From NCBI GenBank assembly GCA_026991065.1, contig JALXCG010000098.1, forward strand, positions 1 through 8,351: 8,351 nt of DNA. Direction: 5' to 3'. A program made the position numbers and the translations under genes. Within the stretch, counting starts at the first letter, position 1. Each line of letters begins with the position of its first letter. Shown one piece after another: positions 7,301 through 8,351 of this stretch. Source of the DNA: Gemmatimonadota bacterium. GTDB lineage: Bacteria; GCA-2686955. Under the pieces are notes generated by a model. The model had not been told where the DNA came from. It did not search any database and was given only the letters and a program-made list of their open reading frames with translations.

Positions 7301-8351
7301 GATGTAGATGCCGTAGCTGCTGGCGTGCGCGATCGTGCAGTCCTGAATGACGGGAGCGGGATCCGCATAGGAGTTGAAATTCAGGTAGATGATCCCGCGC
7401 TCATCCCCATAGTAGGTGTAATAGCCCCCGTAGCGGATGTCGGCGTGAACCAGGCGGCTGCCGGCGCCGTTGCTGAAGTTGAGGCGCCACCAATCTCCGC
7501 TGGCGGGAGAACTGGTGTCTCCGTCACCATTGGTATCCCCGGCTGCCGTGTCGTCCTTGTATGACGTGAACACGATCGGAGCATCAACGCTCCCTTCCGC
7601 AAGCAGCGTTCCGTTGGTCTGAATGCTGGTCCGCGCACTGAACTTGATCACCGAGCCTTCAGCGAGCGTCAGCGTGACCCCGTCCGGAATTGTGAGCGTC
7701 GTATAGACCATCACCAGCGGCCAGGTGGAAAAGTCCGGCCAGGTGGCCGACGTGCTGAGTTGACCACCCAGGGTCTCATAACCCCGCCCGTTCGGATAAG
7801 AGTAGCTGTTCGCGGTGATTCGCCGAACATCCTCGGCGTGGATGCGGATCGGGAATGCCCCGGTTCCGCCAAAGCTGTTGCCCGAGAGGGCCGCCAGCGC
7901 GCCCGAGCCATTTTGGGTGTAGAGCCCGTAGTCGGTGTTGCCGGTGGTGGTGTTGCCGGTAATCGACGCCCCCGAGCCGTAGACATAGATCGCGTAGCTG
8001 GTTGCATCGGCAAACGTGTTGTCCGTCACCGGACTGGCGGAGCGCACATAGACCCCTTTCGGGACCGTGAACTGATTCTGCGCGACATTCGGCAGGAGCG
8101 AGGTTGAGGTGTTGTATACCGCCCAGTTCGGACAATCGTTGAAGCTATTCGATATGATTTGGGGCTCGCTGGCGGAGGAGCCTTCGATGTAGATGCCGTA
8201 GCTGCTGGCGTGCGCGATCGTGCAGTCCTGAATGACGGGAGCGGGATCCGCATAGGAGTTGAAATTCAGGTAGATGATCCCGCGCTCATCCCCATAGTAG
8301 GTGTAATAGCCCCCGTAGCGGATGTCGGCGTGAACCAGGCGGCTGCCGGCG
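4313..8351 (-). CDS. Large modular beta-helix surface protein with C-terminal FlgD-type sorting domain (gene B, 5'-partial)
   Basis: Reading leftward, the frame is open from the right edge (first whole codon 8350-8348) to a TAA at 4315-4313, giving 1345 visible residues. A GTG at 8047-8045 could be taken as a start, but it encodes the Val of a repeat coil (KGVYVRSASP) and coding repeat sequence continues upstream, so the gene is 5'-partial. It has four helix modules (first partial) up to about residue 980, an NCWWGDASGP...SPWRD motif (981-1014), an Ig-like sandwich (about 1021-1130), a charged, Gly-rich linker, and an 83-residue FlgD-like domain from PNPFNPS (1263) to MLLVK. That domain is exactly as long as the one in gene A. 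Each module carries a DTNGD-type loop resembling EF-hand calcium loops. The role is inferred as extracellular, adhesive or structural; the ligand is unknown. Two consecutive modules are partly identical in DNA, which is unusual and suggests recent expansion. Confidence 0.95.
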   Translation of the reverse strand, partial: AGSRLVHADIRYGGYYTYYGDERGIIYLNFNSYADPAPVIQDCTIAHASSYGIYIEGSSASEPQIISNSFNDCPNWAVYNTSTSLLPNVAQNQFTVPKGVYVRSASPVTDNTFADATSYAIYVYGSGASITGNTTTGNTDYGLYTQNGSGALAALSGNSFGGTGAFPIRIHAEDVRRITANSYSYPNGRGYETLGGQLSTSATWPDFSTWPLVMVYTTLTIPDGVTLTLAEGSVIKFSARTSIQTNGTLLAEGSVDAPIVFTSYKDDTAAGDTNGDGDTSSPASGDWWRLNFSNGAGSRLVHADIRYGGYYTYYGDERGIIYLNFNSYADPAPVIQDCTIAHASSYGIYIEGSSASEPQIISNSFNDCPNWAVYNTSTSLLPNVAQNQFTVPKGVYVRSASPVTDNTFADATSYAIYVYGSGASITGNTTTGTTNYGLYTQNGSGALGAFSGNSFGGTGAFPVRVHADDIRHLTLNSFDCPAARGYETIGGTLNASTTWPDFSSLPLVMVYSHVTVPSGISLQLTEGSVVKFSARTSFTVSGTLLAEGTAVAPIVFTSYKDDTVAGDTNGDEGSSTPAAGDWWRLNFTNGTGSRLDHTQIRYGGYYTYYGDDRGVIYLNFNELADPAPVIQNSTIEHSSHYGVYVEGSSTSTPLIAANTFSTCPSWAVYNSSTTILPNITGNQFTGPYGVYVRSASPVTNNTFTDATNYAIYIYGTGSTVTGNTTTGDTEWGIYTQSGSIASFVGNSFSGTGDSPVRLNPNDVRWLSSNTFDWPLAKSYRVIGGTIENNATWRSLGVPYVIDGSVTIASGDTLTIDAGVLIKMNRYGWTVNGGLIAAGDPGLPVVFTSIHDDAWGGDTNGNDAATSPNPGDWYHISFPSAGSFGDLRFTNIEYAGYSSGYGLYAHDNDPVFADGVIRKCSTYGAYLDNSAAHFERSSITESPQGVYCRNGSAAVLSNCNIENNSTWGVYNQDSGVEILAENCWWGDASGPYNATANPSGNGDNVSDHVDFSPWRDIEYTANAVVVQLTPFQSIIPRGGTGDFKEVLANTSAEEVSFTHRFRVLDGAGDPFHTFQSTPVTLAAGESRTYLYSMKVPNGVPVGLYTLEAQAFDGPTELDSDSFGVEVIDLAANSPGGNQKSSGAIEKEKDTTDGHGQRLDGDSTRNGGAIEGGQRRGRTARAVTTTSSQGATLYEGDGFMLILNQMESTIFGRIPVAENERVLVSHAGERAGDSAAEDVATDHPELNQGRPPLPEAHFGMAPAAPNPFNPSTRLQFSLEEPGMVQLRIYDAAGHLVRTLVDGEEPAGYHAVRWDGRSDSGSAVPSGVYTALLVAGEKRALQRMLLVK
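5312..6004 (-). repeat. Gene B terminal helix module B3 with NWWG-type end
   Basis: Residues 783-1013. It has IDAGVLIKMN, HDDAWGGDTN and EYAGYSSGYG in place of the internal-module KF, YKDD and RYGGYYTYYG. It ends in NCWWGDASGP (from base 5410 leftward), then NPSGNGD and SPW. These features pair it with A2 of gene A and not with its own neighbours. Confidence 0.87.
6005..6883 (-). repeat. Gene B helix module B2 (879 bases, 293 residues)
   Basis: The module runs from GGTLNASTTWPDF to KSYRVI. It has the same order of parts as B1 (EGSVVKFSARTS, FTSYKDD, RYGGYYTYYGDDRG, SHYGVYVEGSS, TCPSWAVYN) but is two residues shorter overall and clearly diverged in DNA. Its loop is DTNGDEGSSTP, where the terminal Asp-Gly order is disturbed. 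Its end (FDWPLAKSYRVIGG) resembles the end of A1 (FDWPTALAYKVTGG). Confidence 0.88.
6884..7768 (-). repeat. Gene B helix module B1 (885 bases, 295 residues)
   Basis: The module runs from GGQLSTSATWPDF to ARGYETI. It contains EGSVIKFSARTS, LLAEGSVDAPIVFTSYKDD, the loop DTNGDGDTSSP (the best calcium-loop match in the window), RYGGYYTYYGDERG and six or more YGIY-type coils. One complete unit is exactly 885 bases, so copies stay in frame. Confidence 0.9.
7054..7466. repeat. 413-base exact direct repeat, copy 1 (in module B1)
   Basis: Compared line by line with 7939-8351 (offset 885), every base matches. The left boundary is at 7053/7054, where mismatches begin (7053, 7048, 7028, 7025). The right boundary cannot be placed because the second copy is cut by the window edge. 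The repeat lies wholly inside gene B. Confidence 0.95.
7769..8351 (-). repeat. Gene B helix module B0 (partial, truncated by window edge)
   Basis: Visible residues 1-194, from AGSRLVHADIRYGG to GRGYETL. Coils include SSYGIYIEGSS, DCPNWAVYN, SYAIYVYGSG and DYGLYTQNGSG. The portion 7939-8351 is base-for-base identical to the corresponding part of module B1, 885 bases away, while the remaining visible portion has diverged. Confidence 0.9.
7939..8351. repeat. 413-base exact direct repeat, copy 2 (in module B0)
   Basis: Partner of 7054-7466, one 885-base module upstream in the direction of transcription. Identity continues up to the last base of the window, so the true repeat is at least 413 bases. 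Confidence 0.95.

Noticed and set aside
8045-8047. GTG as the start of gene B
   Set aside because: It encodes the Val of the repeated GVYVRSASP coil, which also occurs in modules B1 and B2, and coding repeats continue upstream to the window edge.
7054-8351. CRISPR array or insertion sequence as the cause of the exact repeat
   Set aside because: The repeat is one long in-frame protein module with no spacer pattern, no terminal inverted repeats and no transposase.

Overview
The window holds the 3' parts of two very large genes that point at each other, separated by a gap of about 640 bases. Both encode secreted or surface proteins of the same design: repeated right-handed parallel beta-helix modules, then an NCWWGDASGP...NPSGNGD...PW motif, an Ig-like beta-sandwich, a low-complexity linker, and a C-terminal FlgD-type Ig-like domain beginning PNPFNP and ending in a basic LVK. 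This C-terminal domain style, in GC-rich DNA (about 60% by eye), is typical of the wider FCB bacteria and neighbouring candidate phyla such as Eisenbacteria, Krumholzibacteria, Latescibacteria and KSB1. That lineage is an inference from protein style; no phylogenetic marker gene is present.

Layout: 1-3672 (+) is gene A, open at the left edge, with 1223 residues visible. 3673-4312 is non-coding: strong nested hairpins right behind gene A, several weaker inverted repeats, and a terminator-like hairpin with a T-run reading rightward just before the end of gene B. 4313-8351 (-) is gene B, open at the right edge, with 1345 residues visible. Neither true start lies in the window. The in-frame ATG at 223 and GTG at 8047 fall inside repeat coils, so both genes are partial.

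The proteins are paralogues. Their last helix modules share features that their internal modules lack, while the internal modules are most like their own neighbours. This suggests an old whole-gene duplication followed by separate module expansion in each gene. In gene B the expansion looks recent or ongoing: 413 bases are identical, including synonymous sites, between two consecutive 885-base modules (7054-7466 and 7939-8351), and the identity runs off the window edge. No enzyme active site, defence system, mobile element, CRISPR array, tRNA or rRNA was recognised. The likely role is an extracellular adhesin or structural surface protein; the substrate or partner cannot be read from the sequence.
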